11,654 bases of DNA, from the NCBI GenBank assembly GCA_030728545.1, contig JANQZQ010000095.1, positions 6,357-18,010 on the forward strand. The letters are read 5' to 3'. This document shows, piece after piece, positions 1 through 7,362 of the stretch (positions are counted from its first letter, which is position 1; each line of letters starts with the position of its first letter). The position numbers and the translations under genes were made by a program. Source of the DNA: Ilumatobacteraceae bacterium. GTDB taxonomy: Bacteria > Actinomycetota > Acidimicrobiia > Acidimicrobiales > Ilumatobacteraceae. Under the pieces are notes generated by a model that worked only from the letters and a program-made list of their open reading frames with translations, was not told the origin of the DNA and searched no databases.

Positions 1-1
1 G

Positions 2-553
2 AGCATCGATGACCTGAGCCTCGAGCCTCTGACAATTGACGACCCGTTCGTTGTCGTTGCCCTCGGTGTGTATCGTGGCGAGTTACGGCGGGCAATTCAC
101 GCCATGAAGTTTCGCAATTGTCGCTGGATTGCCGTGCGCTTTGGCCGCAACTTGGCGCCAGCGGTGGCCGCCACGAATCCTGATTGGCGACCCGACATCG
201 TGACTTGGGCACCGACAACGTCACGTCGCGTTCGGCTACGTGGTCATGACCAATCGGCAATCATCGCTGGTGCGCTAGCCCGCCGGATGCGAATGCGTCG
301 AGTGCGGGTGTTGCGGCGTATCGATAATCACACGCAAACCGGTGCCTCACGCACCATGCGACAGCGTGGGCCGCAATTCATTGTGCGCCGCGGGGCGGTG
401 CGCGGTCGGGCAGTGCTGTTGGTTGACGACGTGATGACGACGGGCACCACACTGGCTCGCGCCCGCACTGCGCTTCTGGCGGCTGGTGCGAGCGAAGTGC
501 GTTGCGTGGTGATTGCCCGAGTAAAAGCACGGGTATCGCCACAGGTAGGCTAA
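2..553 (+). CDS. ComF-family phosphoribosyltransferase, partial (5' end outside window)
   Basis: The frame is open from the first bases of the window to the TAA at 551-553, so about 183 C-terminal residues are visible and the start lies upstream. A GTG at 68 could be read as a start but falls in the middle of the domain. The sequence Y-R-G-E-L-R-R just after it, followed by H-A-M-K-F, is the conserved segment of ComF/ComFC proteins that precedes the type I phosphoribosyltransferase core. The PRPP-binding loop is VLLVDDVMTTGTT (nucleotides 413-451), with the two acidic residues before the T-T-G-T-T loop. The N-terminal zinc-ribbon usual for ComF would lie before the window and cannot be checked. 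The family is tied to DNA uptake in competent bacteria, but in Actinomycetota its role is largely undefined. The gene ends 9 bases before secA, which suggests co-transcription. The hpf/raiA gene often found between comF and secA is absent here. Confidence 0.88.
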   Translation, partial: SIDDLSLEPLTIDDPFVVVALGVYRGELRRAIHAMKFRNCRWIAVRFGRNLAPAVAATNPDWRPDIVTWAPTTSRRVRLRGHDQSAIIAGALARRMRMRRVRVLRRIDNHTQTGASRTMRQRGPQFIVRRGAVRGRAVLLVDDVMTTGTTLARARTALLAAGASEVRCVVIARVKARVSPQVG

Positions 554-562
554 GAACTTCTC

Positions 563-3322
563 ATGGCTGTGCTTGATCGAATTTTGCGCGCCGGCGAAGG
601 CAAAAAAGTCAAGGCGCTTGCCGCCATCGTGCCCGAAATCAATGCCTTTGAGCCGACCATCGCTGCTTTGAGCGATGACCTGCTGCGAGGCAAGACCGCT
701 GAGTTCAAAGCACGTCTGGCTCGTGGTGAAGATTTAGACGACTTGTTGACCGAGGCCTTCGCCGTAGTACGCGAGGCATCCAAGCGGGTGATTGGCCAGC
801 GGCACTATGACGTGCAGATGATGGGTGGTGCCGCCATGCATGCCGGTTGGGTGGCAGAAATGCGCACCGGTGAGGGTAAGACCTTGGTGTCTACGTTGCC
901 CGCCTATCTCAACGCCCTGGCCGGCAACGGCGTGCACCTCATCACCGTGAACGACTATCTCGCTCGTCGTGATGCGGTGTGGATGGGTCAGATTCATCGT
1001 TGGCTCGGGTTGAGCGTTGGCTTGGTGGTTTCTGGTGTGCGCACTTCACCGGCTGAAAAACGTGTCGACTACGCCAGCGATATCACCTATGGCACCAACA
1101 ACGAGTTCGGGTTCGATTATCTGCGCGACAACATGGCTGGTGTCGTGGACGACAAGGTGCAACGCGGACATTTCTATGCCATCGTCGACGAAGTCGACTC
1201 GATTCTGATCGATGAAGCCCGCACGCCGCTCATCATCTCGGGTCGCATTGCCGACGCTGCAACTTTGTATTACAAGTTTGCTTCCATCGTGCGCACGTTG
1301 GTGCGGGGAGTGGACTACGACGTCGAAGAAGCAAAACGAATCGTCGTGCCCACCGAGGCCGGCATCGAAAAAGTCGAGCAGCAACTCGGTATCGAAAACT
1401 TGTACGACGAGGTGCAGCGCAATTTGGTGCACCAACTGCAGGTGGCGCTGAAGGCAGCGGTGCTGTATCAGCGCGACAAGGACTATTTGGTGCAAGACGG
1501 CGAAGTGAAGATCGTCGACGAGTTCACCGGTCGCGTTTTGGAAGGTCGTCGCTGGAGCGAGGGCATCCACCAAGCTGTCGAAGCCAAAGAGGGTGTGCGC
1601 ATCAAGGAAGAAAACCAGACGCTCGCCACAATTACTTTGCAGAACTACTTCCGCATGTATTCAAAACTCTCCGGTATGACTGGCACGGCGCAGACCGAAG
1701 CAGCCGAACTGATGAACACCTACGGCTTAAATGTTGTGCCGATCCCCACTAATCGCGAGATGGTGCGCACCGACGAAGCCGACTTGATCTTCAAGACCGA
1801 AGAGGCCAAATTTACGGCGGTCGTTGATGACATCATGGCCCGCCATAAACAAGGCCAGCCCGTCTTGGTGGGCACGGTGAGTGTTGAAAAGAGCGAAGTG
1901 TTGTCTCGCAAGTTGCAACAACGTGGGGTCAAACACGAGGTGTTGAATGCCAAACAGCACGCGCGCGAAGCGCCAATCGTCGCCCAAGCAGGTCGAGTGG
2001 GTGCGGTAACCGTTGCCACCAACATGGCTGGTCGCGGTGTGGATATTTTGCTCGGCGGCAACCCCGAGGGGATGGCGCGTGCCCAAGTGCTGAAAGACGG
2101 CCATCATCCCGACACGTTGCTGGATGAGTTTGCGTTGCCTGTTGCACTTGAAGAAATGCCGATGGACTACATCACCGCGCGGCGCAAGGCCCATGAGCGC
2201 ATGGCGGAATTGGTGCGTGAATACACCCAGGTGTGCGAAGCAGAAGGCAACAAAGTGCGTCAACTTGGTGGCTTGTATGTGTTGGGTACCGAGCGCCACG
2301 AAAGTCGTCGCATCGACAATCAGTTGCGCGGTCGCGCTGGCCGCCAAGGTGACCCGGGGGCGAGCCGTTTTTATCTGAGCCTCGATGACGAACTCATGCG
2401 GCTGTTTGCCACGGGTGCCTTGTCGTGGGTGATGGGTCGCGCACTGCCCGATGACGAAGCAATCGAAGCCAAGATGGTGACCAAGGCCATCGAGCGCGCA
2501 CAAAACACCGTCGAGCAACGCAACGCCGAAATTCGCAAGAACGTGCTCAAGTACGACGAAGTCATGAATGAGCAGCGCAAGATCATCTACCAGCGCCGCG
2601 ACCAGATCTTGTCGGGCAGTGACCTCAAGGCAGCTGCCATGGAGTATCTCGCCGACGCCGTCAATTCACTGATTGAAGCCCATTGTGTTTCGGAGGCCGA
2701 CGACGAGTGGGATGTGTCGGGTTTGATCACCGAACTCACCTCGTTCTGGCCACACGGCCTGACCGCCGAGCAACTGGCAGTTTGTGGCGACACCGACGAG
2801 ATGTATGACCTCGTGATGGCCGATGCGTCGGCGTATTACGCGGGTCGCGAAACACAACTTGGCGAAGTCACGATGCGCGAAATTGAGCGCCAAGTGATGC
2901 TGCGCATCATCGACCAACGCTGGCGTGAACATCTCGAAGAAATGGACTACCTGCAAGAGGGCATCAACCTGCGTGCGATGGGGCAGAAGGATCCGCTCAC
3001 CGAATGGCAGCGTGAAGGTTTCGAAATGTTTGGCTCGTTGATGAAGGGCATCGCCCAAGACTTTGTGAAGTACGTGATGCACGTGCAAGTGGTGCGCAAC
3101 GACTTGCAAACTTCTGACATTCAACTCGCCCAACAAGACCAAGCTGGCGCCGAATCGCAACAAATCAAGAATCTTCAGACCTCGGGTTCAAGTGGCACGA
3201 CTGCCCCAGCAGGGCGCAGCCCGGCGAGTGCAGCAAACGACTGGTCCAAGACACCACGCAACGCCCCCTGCCCGTGTGCGTCGGGCAAAAAATACAAACA
3301 GTGTCACGGCAAGGTCGCGTAA
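563..3322 (+). CDS. secA: Preprotein translocase ATPase SecA
   Basis: This is the motor ATPase that pushes unfolded preproteins through SecYEG, a cytosolic protein that cycles onto the inner face of the membrane. It has 919 residues, normal for full-length SecA1. Visible landmarks are the Q-motif region around residues 79-88 (GQRHYDVQMMGG), Walker A RTGEGKT at 101-107, Walker B DEVD at 209-212 followed by the conserved ILIDEARTPLIISG, the NBD2 motif TNMAGRGVDI from 486, and QLRGRAGRQGDPG at 587-599 carrying the arginine-finger region. From about residue 850 a Gln/Ser/Thr/Ala-rich linker leads to an intact C-terminal zinc-binding tail, C903-x-C905-x8-C914-H915, the SecB/ribosome-interacting SEC-C module. 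The ATG at 563 gives the expected N-terminus (MAVLDRILRAGEGKKVK). No good Shine-Dalgarno precedes it; the nearest AGG is about 13 bases upstream. It lies 9 bases after the ComF gene and 19 bases before prfB. The complete catalytic and tail motifs argue against the accessory SecA2. Confidence 0.98.
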   Translation: MAVLDRILRAGEGKKVKALAAIVPEINAFEPTIAALSDDLLRGKTAEFKARLARGEDLDDLLTEAFAVVREASKRVIGQRHYDVQMMGGAAMHAGWVAEMRTGEGKTLVSTLPAYLNALAGNGVHLITVNDYLARRDAVWMGQIHRWLGLSVGLVVSGVRTSPAEKRVDYASDITYGTNNEFGFDYLRDNMAGVVDDKVQRGHFYAIVDEVDSILIDEARTPLIISGRIADAATLYYKFASIVRTLVRGVDYDVEEAKRIVVPTEAGIEKVEQQLGIENLYDEVQRNLVHQLQVALKAAVLYQRDKDYLVQDGEVKIVDEFTGRVLEGRRWSEGIHQAVEAKEGVRIKEENQTLATITLQNYFRMYSKLSGMTGTAQTEAAELMNTYGLNVVPIPTNREMVRTDEADLIFKTEEAKFTAVVDDIMARHKQGQPVLVGTVSVEKSEVLSRKLQQRGVKHEVLNAKQHAREAPIVAQAGRVGAVTVATNMAGRGVDILLGGNPEGMARAQVLKDGHHPDTLLDEFALPVALEEMPMDYITARRKAHERMAELVREYTQVCEAEGNKVRQLGGLYVLGTERHESRRIDNQLRGRAGRQGDPGASRFYLSLDDELMRLFATGALSWVMGRALPDDEAIEAKMVTKAIERAQNTVEQRNAEIRKNVLKYDEVMNEQRKIIYQRRDQILSGSDLKAAAMEYLADAVNSLIEAHCVSEADDEWDVSGLITELTSFWPHGLTAEQLAVCGDTDEMYDLVMADASAYYAGRETQLGEVTMREIERQVMLRIIDQRWREHLEEMDYLQEGINLRAMGQKDPLTEWQREGFEMFGSLMKGIAQDFVKYVMHVQVVRNDLQTSDIQLAQQDQAGAESQQIKNLQTSGSSGTTAPAGRSPASAANDWSKTPRNAPCPCASGKKYKQCHGKVA

Positions 3323-3341
3323 GTCGCTGCGGCGGCCACCC

Positions 3342-4445
3342 ATGCGTGACTTTTCGAACGACATCGCCGAGGTGGCGCGCCGCGTCGGTGAAGCCCAGGC
3401 CTATTTGAAGATCGCCGACCTGCGGGTGCGTCTTGTGGAGCTTGAAGTTGAAGTTGCGCGACCCGACCTCTGGAATGATCAAGAGCACGCCAAGCGGATC
3501 AACGGCGAGTATGCGTCGGTGAGAAGTGATCTCGCCGAGTTCGATCGGCTTACTCAGGTGTTGGAAGACATGCAGGTGTTGCACGAAATGGCTCGCGAAG
3601 CAGATGACGCATCACAAGAACCCGAAATTGCCCAGAACATTGCCAGCGCGCGGTCGGCTTTGAACGAAGTGGAACTGCGCAGTCTGTTCATCGGCGAACA
3701 CGACGAGACGGATGCCATTGTGCAGATCAATGCCAAGGACGGCGGTATCGATGCTCAGGACTGGAGCGCGATGTTGTTGCGCATGTACACCCGTTGGGCT
3801 GAGCGTCGCAATTTCACTTTTGAAATGGGTGATGTCTCTGACGGCACCGAAGCAGGAATTTTGTCTGCCGATTTCACCGTGCGTGGACGTTTTGCTTATG
3901 GCTTGCTGACGAGCGAACGCGGCACCCACCGCTTGGTGCGTATCAGCCCATTCGATAACCAGGGCCGGCGCCAAACCAGTTTTGCCACGGTGCAGGTGTG
4001 GCCGGTGTTGGCCGAAGTTGATGTCGAGATCAACGACGCCGATATCGATATGGAAGTGTTCCGGGCCTCGGGGGCTGGTGGCCAGCACGTCAACAAGACT
4101 TCATCAGCCGTGCGCTTGATTCACAAACCTACGGGTTTGGTTTCGGCGTCGCAGCAAGAACGCAGTCAGTTGCAAAACCGTGAGACCGCGCTGAAAAAAC
4201 TCAAGACGATGGTGGCAGCCCAAATCGTGCAGGAACGCGAAGTAGAACTTGCCCGCATTGCCGGCAAGCAGGCGACGGTTGGTTGGGGTACACAGATTCG
4301 TTCGTATGTGATGCAGCCGTATCAAATGGTGAAAGATGTTCGCACCGATGTGGAGTCGGGTAATGTCACAGCAGTGCTCGATGGTGATCTTGACGAGTTC
4401 ATGGAGGGTTTTTTGCGCTGGCGACGAACCGAGGCTGGTCACTAG
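3342..4445 (+). CDS. prfB: Peptide chain release factor 2 (RF2)
   Basis: RF2 recognises UAA and UGA stop codons on the ribosome and triggers peptide release. The product is 367 residues, the usual RF2 length. The codon-recognition tripeptide SPF is at 202-204, which marks RF2 rather than RF1 (PxT). The catalytic GGQ is at 246-248 in the context GAGGQHVNKT. The reading frame is open further upstream into secA (to 3192), but the ATG at 3342 gives an N-terminus like other RF2 proteins and lies just after the secA stop. No Shine-Dalgarno is visible before it. The region that carries the in-frame UGA and +1 shift in E. coli aligns with codons Tyr21-Leu22-Lys23 (3402-3410). Here it reads straight through with no stop, so RF2 autoregulation by frameshifting is absent. 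The residue four before GGQ is Ala242, the common form, not the Thr of E. coli K-12. The TAG stop abuts the ftsE start with no gap. Confidence 0.97.
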   Translation: MRDFSNDIAEVARRVGEAQAYLKIADLRVRLVELEVEVARPDLWNDQEHAKRINGEYASVRSDLAEFDRLTQVLEDMQVLHEMAREADDASQEPEIAQNIASARSALNEVELRSLFIGEHDETDAIVQINAKDGGIDAQDWSAMLLRMYTRWAERRNFTFEMGDVSDGTEAGILSADFTVRGRFAYGLLTSERGTHRLVRISPFDNQGRRQTSFATVQVWPVLAEVDVEINDADIDMEVFRASGAGGQHVNKTSSAVRLIHKPTGLVSASQQERSQLQNRETALKKLKTMVAAQIVQEREVELARIAGKQATVGWGTQIRSYVMQPYQMVKDVRTDVESGNVTAVLDGDLDEFMEGFLRWRRTEAGH

Positions 4446-5123
4446 ATGATCAAGTTGGATCGCGTGAGCAAGGTGTACGGCCACGACACGGTCGCTGTTG
4501 AAGACGTCTCATTCGACGTCAACAAAGGCGAGTTTGTCTTCTTGGTCGGGCCATCTGGTTCGGGCAAGTCCACGTTGTTGCGCCTCATGAGTCGCGAAGA
4601 AGTGGCGACCGAGGGTGATGTGTGGGTGGCTGGTCGCAATGTCACCGAAATGCCGGCTTCACGGGTGCCGTTCCTGCGACGTTCGTTGGGCAATGTCTTT
4701 CAGGATTACAAACTGCTGCTGAATAAGACTGTTTTTGAAAATGTGGCGTTCGCCCTTGAAGTAATCGGCAAGCCGCGCCATGTCATCAATGAACAGGTTC
4801 CATTCGTGCTGGACCTCGTGGGTTTGGCCGACAAGAGTGAGCGATTCCCCAACCAGCTGTCTGGTGGCGAACAGCAGCGCGTATCAATTGCACGCGCTTT
4901 CGTAAATCGGCCGCTCATCATGTTGGCCGACGAGCCGACGGGCAACCTCGACCCTGCAACAAGCGAGGGCATCATGGCGCTGCTTCATTCCATCAACGAA
5001 ACCGGTACCACCGTCATGATGGCCACCCACGATCATCGCGTGGTGAATGCCATGCGGCGCCGCGTGGTGCAGCTGGACCGTGGTGTAGTCGTGCGTGATC
5101 AAGAGCGTGGGGTGTACGAATAA
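4446..5123 (+). CDS. ftsE: Cell division ATP-binding protein FtsE
   Basis: FtsE is the cytoplasmic ABC ATPase of the FtsEX complex, which couples ATP hydrolysis to activation of peptidoglycan hydrolases at the septum or side wall. The 225-residue length is typical. Visible motifs are Walker A GPSGSGKS at 35-42, Q-loop Gln86 (FQDYKLL, characteristic of FtsE), ABC signature LSGGEQQR at 138-145, Walker B LIMLADEP at 157-164 with catalytic Glu163, the D-loop after it, and switch His195 (ATHDH). The ATG directly follows the prfB TAG with zero bases between, and its stop overlaps the ftsX start (TAATG), so translation is probably coupled on both sides. The GAGG at 4431-4434 lies about 11 bases before the start and may act as a weak ribosome site. 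The prfB-ftsE-ftsX order is common in Actinomycetota and Firmicutes. Confidence 0.97.
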   Translation: MIKLDRVSKVYGHDTVAVEDVSFDVNKGEFVFLVGPSGSGKSTLLRLMSREEVATEGDVWVAGRNVTEMPASRVPFLRRSLGNVFQDYKLLLNKTVFENVAFALEVIGKPRHVINEQVPFVLDLVGLADKSERFPNQLSGGEQQRVSIARAFVNRPLIMLADEPTGNLDPATSEGIMALLHSINETGTTVMMATHDHRVVNAMRRRVVQLDRGVVVRDQERGVYE

Positions 5124-6028
5124 TGTTGGCGCGCATCGAATACGCCCTGCGTGAAACGTGGGCAAGTTTCCGGCGCAACCTGACGCTCACGTTGGCCGCA
5201 GTGGTGACTTCTGCAATTGCATTGCTGTTGGTGGGCACCACGTTTTTGATTCAACGGGCATTTGAAAACCTGCTTGTGCAGTGGCGCGGTGACGTTGCCA
5301 TGATCGTGTTCGTGCGCAGCGATGCATCGGTCGAGCAGGTCGCACTCATCGACAGCACGCTGCGGGCAGCACCGAGCGTTATTGATGTCGACAAACTGCG
5401 CTATCTCGACAAGCCCGAGAGTTATGCCGAAGCACAGCGCATTTTCGTTGGTGACCCCGTCACCCTCAGTTTGTTGACCCCGGAAACCATTCCCACCCAG
5501 TTCAAGGTGGTGCCGCTTACCCAAGACACCAATCTGGTGCGCAGTTTGGCCGATCAGTATCGCACCCTGCCAGGTGTGGAGGCGGTGGCACTTGCTGAGG
5601 ATGAGTTTGAGGTGATCTCGACATTGTCGAGCTTCGTGCGCACGGTGACGCTGATTATGTCGTTGGTGTTGTTGGTGGTGGCAATCGGATTGATTTGGAA
5701 CACGATTCGCACCGCCATGTTTGCTCGACGGCGCGAAATTGAAGTAATGAAACTCGTCGGTGCCACCAACTGGTTTATTCGTGTGCCGTTCATGCTCGAG
5801 GGCCTGTTGCAAGGCTTGATCGGGGGAGTCGTGTCGTGCGCTGGGGTCTGGGCGTTGAACAGCGCTTGGACCAACGGCGTCGCGGCGTTCAAGCCCGGCA
5901 CCGGAATCTCGAGCCTTGTGGTGCCGAGTGGGTATCTGTCGGGTGTGATGATTGCCGTGTTGTTGTTGGGGGCCGCCATTGGTGCCATCGGGTCGGCCAT
6001 TGCGGCATCACGCTTCCTCGACGTGTAG
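5123..6028 (+). CDS. ftsX: Cell division permease-like protein FtsX
   Basis: FtsX is the membrane partner of FtsE; its large extracytoplasmic loop transmits the ATPase signal to peptidoglycan hydrolases (RipC-type in mycobacteria). The product has 301 residues. Four membrane segments are visible at roughly 21-43, 173-195, 224-246 and 271-294. A large external domain occupies about 44-172, and the cytoplasmic N-terminus carries R-R-N-L before TM1. Between TM2 and TM3 the family motif RRREIEVMKLVGATNWFIR (202-220) contacts FtsE. The ATG at 5123 shares its A with the ftsE TAA stop. In many Actinomycetota smpB follows ftsX; here it does not, and a crotonase gene follows after an 80-base gap. The last codons of ftsX (CTTCCTCGACGTGTAG) resemble the short repeat found twice in the downstream gap, and the stop codon lies within the first hairpin there. 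Confidence 0.96.
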   Translation: MLARIEYALRETWASFRRNLTLTLAAVVTSAIALLLVGTTFLIQRAFENLLVQWRGDVAMIVFVRSDASVEQVALIDSTLRAAPSVIDVDKLRYLDKPESYAEAQRIFVGDPVTLSLLTPETIPTQFKVVPLTQDTNLVRSLADQYRTLPGVEAVALAEDEFEVISTLSSFVRTVTLIMSLVLLVVAIGLIWNTIRTAMFARRREIEVMKLVGATNWFIRVPFMLEGLLQGLIGGVVSCAGVWALNSAWTNGVAAFKPGTGISSLVVPSGYLSGVMIAVLLLGAAIGAIGSAIAASRFLDV

Positions 6029-6104
6029 CAACACACGTGCTTCCAGCGTGTAACCACGCGTTCTTCCAGCGTGTAGCTACACGTGTCTGAACTGATAGAC
6101 ACAG
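6013..6104. repeat. Array of short direct repeats and four consecutive inverted repeats
   Basis: The 12-base sequence TTCCAGCGTGTA occurs exactly at 6041-6052 and 6064-6075, 23 bases apart. A degenerate copy (CTTCCTCGACGTGTAG) covers the end of ftsX at 6013-6028. Each copy is the left side of an inverted repeat. These are ACGTGT/ACACGT (6021-6026 with 6033-6038), GCGTG/CACGC (6046-6050 with 6055-6059) and the perfect 14-base palindrome CGTGTAGCTACACG (6070-6083). A fourth, GTGTCT/AGACAC, follows (6083-6088 with 6097-6102). There is no T-run, so it is not a standard intrinsic terminator. It could be an RNA structural element at the operon end, a REP/BIME-like element, or protein-binding sites. 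Confidence 0.7.
6083..6102. promoter_or_regulatory. Possible operator: 20-base inverted repeat just before the crotonase gene
   Basis: Perfect 6-base arms GTGTCT and AGACAC are separated by 8 bases, and the element ends 6 bases before the ATG at 6109. Size and placement fit a dimeric repressor site of the TetR type, and such repressors often control acyl-CoA genes in Actinomycetota. No regulator gene is nearby, and the element could equally be the last hairpin of the 6013-6104 array. I see no convincing -35/-10 pair around it. Confidence 0.35.
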
Positions 6105-6108
6105 GGGC

Positions 6109-6972
6109 ATGCCCGAGTACACCCAAATTCGCTATGAAGTGAGCGACTCCATCGCCACCGTCACCCTTGCCCGCCCAGAAAAAATGAATGCATTCACCGG
6201 CGTGATGATGCGCGAGCTACTTGACGTCTTTGATGTGATCGATGCCGACGATGCCGTGCGGGCAGTGATTGTTACGGGTGACGGTAAGGCCTTCTGCGCT
6301 GGTGCCGATTTGTCGAGTGGCGCAAAAACTTTTGATGATGGCGATTGGTCGAGCACCAGCGACGACAGCGTTCGTCGTGATGGTGGCGGTCAGGTGACGC
6401 TACGAATCTTTGCGTGCAAGAAACCTGTTATCGCCGCTATCAACGGTGCAGCCGTGGGCATCGGGGCGACGATGACATTGCCCATGGACGTGCGGTTGGC
6501 GTCGTCGGCGGCGCGTATCGGTTTTGTCTTCACGCGGCGAGGCATCGTGCCCGAGGCCTGCTCGTCGTGGTTCTTGCCGCGGGTGGTGGGCATCTCACGC
6601 GCCGCCGAATGGGTGTACACGGGGCGCATTCTGTCGGCTGACGAAGCCGCATCTGGCGGTCTCGTGCGCACGGTGTATGCACCAGATGAATTGTTGCCCG
6701 CAGCGCGCGCGTTGGCTCGTGAAATCGCTGACAACACCTCGGGTGTTTCAGTTGCGCTATCTCGCCAGATGCTCTGGCGCATGTTGGGCGCCGACCACCC
6801 GATGCAGGCTCACCGTGTGGATTCTCGCGCCATTCAACTGCGTGGTCGCAGTGCAGATGCCCACGAAGGCGTCACGAGTTTTTTGGAAAAGCGTCCGGCC
6901 CAATTCAGCGACTCGGTCGCAGCGTCGCTACCGGATGTCTTTCCTGAGTGGCAAGATCCGCAGTTTTCATAA
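6109..6972 (+). CDS. Enoyl-CoA hydratase/isomerase (crotonase family)
   Basis: This crotonase-fold protein has 287 residues and probably hydrates 2-enoyl-CoA thioesters in fatty-acid or related beta-oxidation in the cytosol. The first oxyanion-hole segment is CAGADL at 63-68, the second is AAVGIG at 114-119, and a candidate acid/base Glu149 lies in RRGIVPEA. The FVFTRRGIVPEACSSWFLPR region and the C-terminal FLEKRP closely match an actinobacterial enoyl-CoA hydratase group I recall as PRK08260; physiological substrates are not known to me. The ATG at 6109 gives the expected N-terminus (MPEYTQIRYEV). AGGGG sits only one base before it, too close for a normal ribosome site. The gene follows the repeat array after ftsX and ends 3 bases before glbO, suggesting a two-gene unit. 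The crotonase fold also includes isomerases and hydrolases, so the exact reaction is uncertain. Confidence 0.92.
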   Translation: MPEYTQIRYEVSDSIATVTLARPEKMNAFTGVMMRELLDVFDVIDADDAVRAVIVTGDGKAFCAGADLSSGAKTFDDGDWSSTSDDSVRRDGGGQVTLRIFACKKPVIAAINGAAVGIGATMTLPMDVRLASSAARIGFVFTRRGIVPEACSSWFLPRVVGISRAAEWVYTGRILSADEAASGGLVRTVYAPDELLPAARALAREIADNTSGVSVALSRQMLWRMLGADHPMQAHRVDSRAIQLRGRSADAHEGVTSFLEKRPAQFSDSVAASLPDVFPEWQDPQFS

Positions 6973-6975
6973 GCG

Positions 6976-7362
6976 ATGTCTGACTCGCCGCAGCCATCAC
7001 TGTTTGAGCGCGTCGGTGGCCAGGCCTTTTTTGAACAACTCGCGGCCCAGTTTTATGTGGGCGTGCGCACCGACCCGGTGTTGTTGGCTCTGTATCCCGA
7101 GCCCGATGACTTGGCTGGTGCCGAGCGACGTCTGGCGTTGTTTCTTACGCAGTATTGGGGAGGCCCGGCAACGTACTCCGACGAACGCGGGCATCCACGA
7201 TTGCGAATGCGCCACGCGCCGTATGCGATCGATGATGGGATGCGTGACCGCTGGATGACGCACATGACACAAGCGCTGCAGGTATGTGTGTCATCACCCG
7301 AGATCGTCGCAGAGATGCACGACTATTTTGTACGGGCAGCAGATCACATGCGCAACGTGTAG
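6976..7362 (+). CDS. glbO: Group II truncated hemoglobin (GlbO type)
   Basis: This 128-residue 2-over-2 globin would bind heme and O2/NO in the cytosol. By alignment from memory to M. tuberculosis trHbO (Tyr23, Tyr36, His75, Trp88), the matching residues are Tyr27 (B10), Tyr40 (CD1), proximal His80 (F8, in RMRHAP) and Trp93 (G8). Spacings are 13, 40 and 13, against 13, 39 and 13 in trHbO. The one-residue difference comes from an extra residue in the PEPDDLAGAE segment. The FLTQYWGGP and RGHPRLRMRHAP signatures are characteristic of GlbO. Family roles proposed include O2 delivery to membrane oxidases, NO detoxification and redox chemistry; none can be chosen from sequence. The ATG is 3 bases after the crotonase stop, without a visible Shine-Dalgarno. 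Its 3' end overlaps that of the convergent methyltransferase gene by 19 bases. Confidence 0.95.
   Translation: MSDSPQPSLFERVGGQAFFEQLAAQFYVGVRTDPVLLALYPEPDDLAGAERRLALFLTQYWGGPATYSDERGHPRLRMRHAPYAIDDGMRDRWMTHMTQALQVCVSSPEIVAEMHDYFVRAADHMRNV

Noticed and set aside
1727..2518. 263-codon open frame antisense to secA
   Set aside because: It lies wholly inside secA, has His/Gln-rich composition typical of the reverse of a GC-biased gene, and shows no recognisable domain.
3192..3341. Upstream extension of prfB into the secA 3' end
   Set aside because: The added residues are the shifted-frame reading of the SecA tail and do not resemble RF2; the ATG at 3342 gives normal length.
3402..3410. Possible prfB frameshift site
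   Set aside because: No in-frame stop is present; the TTTGA letters fall out of phase with the CTT-TGA-C arrangement.
5099..5812. 237-codon antisense open frame across ftsX
   Set aside because: It mirrors ftsX codons, is rich in His/Gln/Asn and has no domain; ftsX itself is certain.
6013..6104. CRISPR array or integrase attachment site reading of the repeats
   Set aside because: Repeat units are too short and uneven, spacers are absent, and no cas, integrase or tRNA gene is nearby.
6524..7258. 244-codon plus-strand frame overlapping the crotonase and glbO genes
   Set aside because: It is a shifted frame across two well-identified genes, with no family resemblance.
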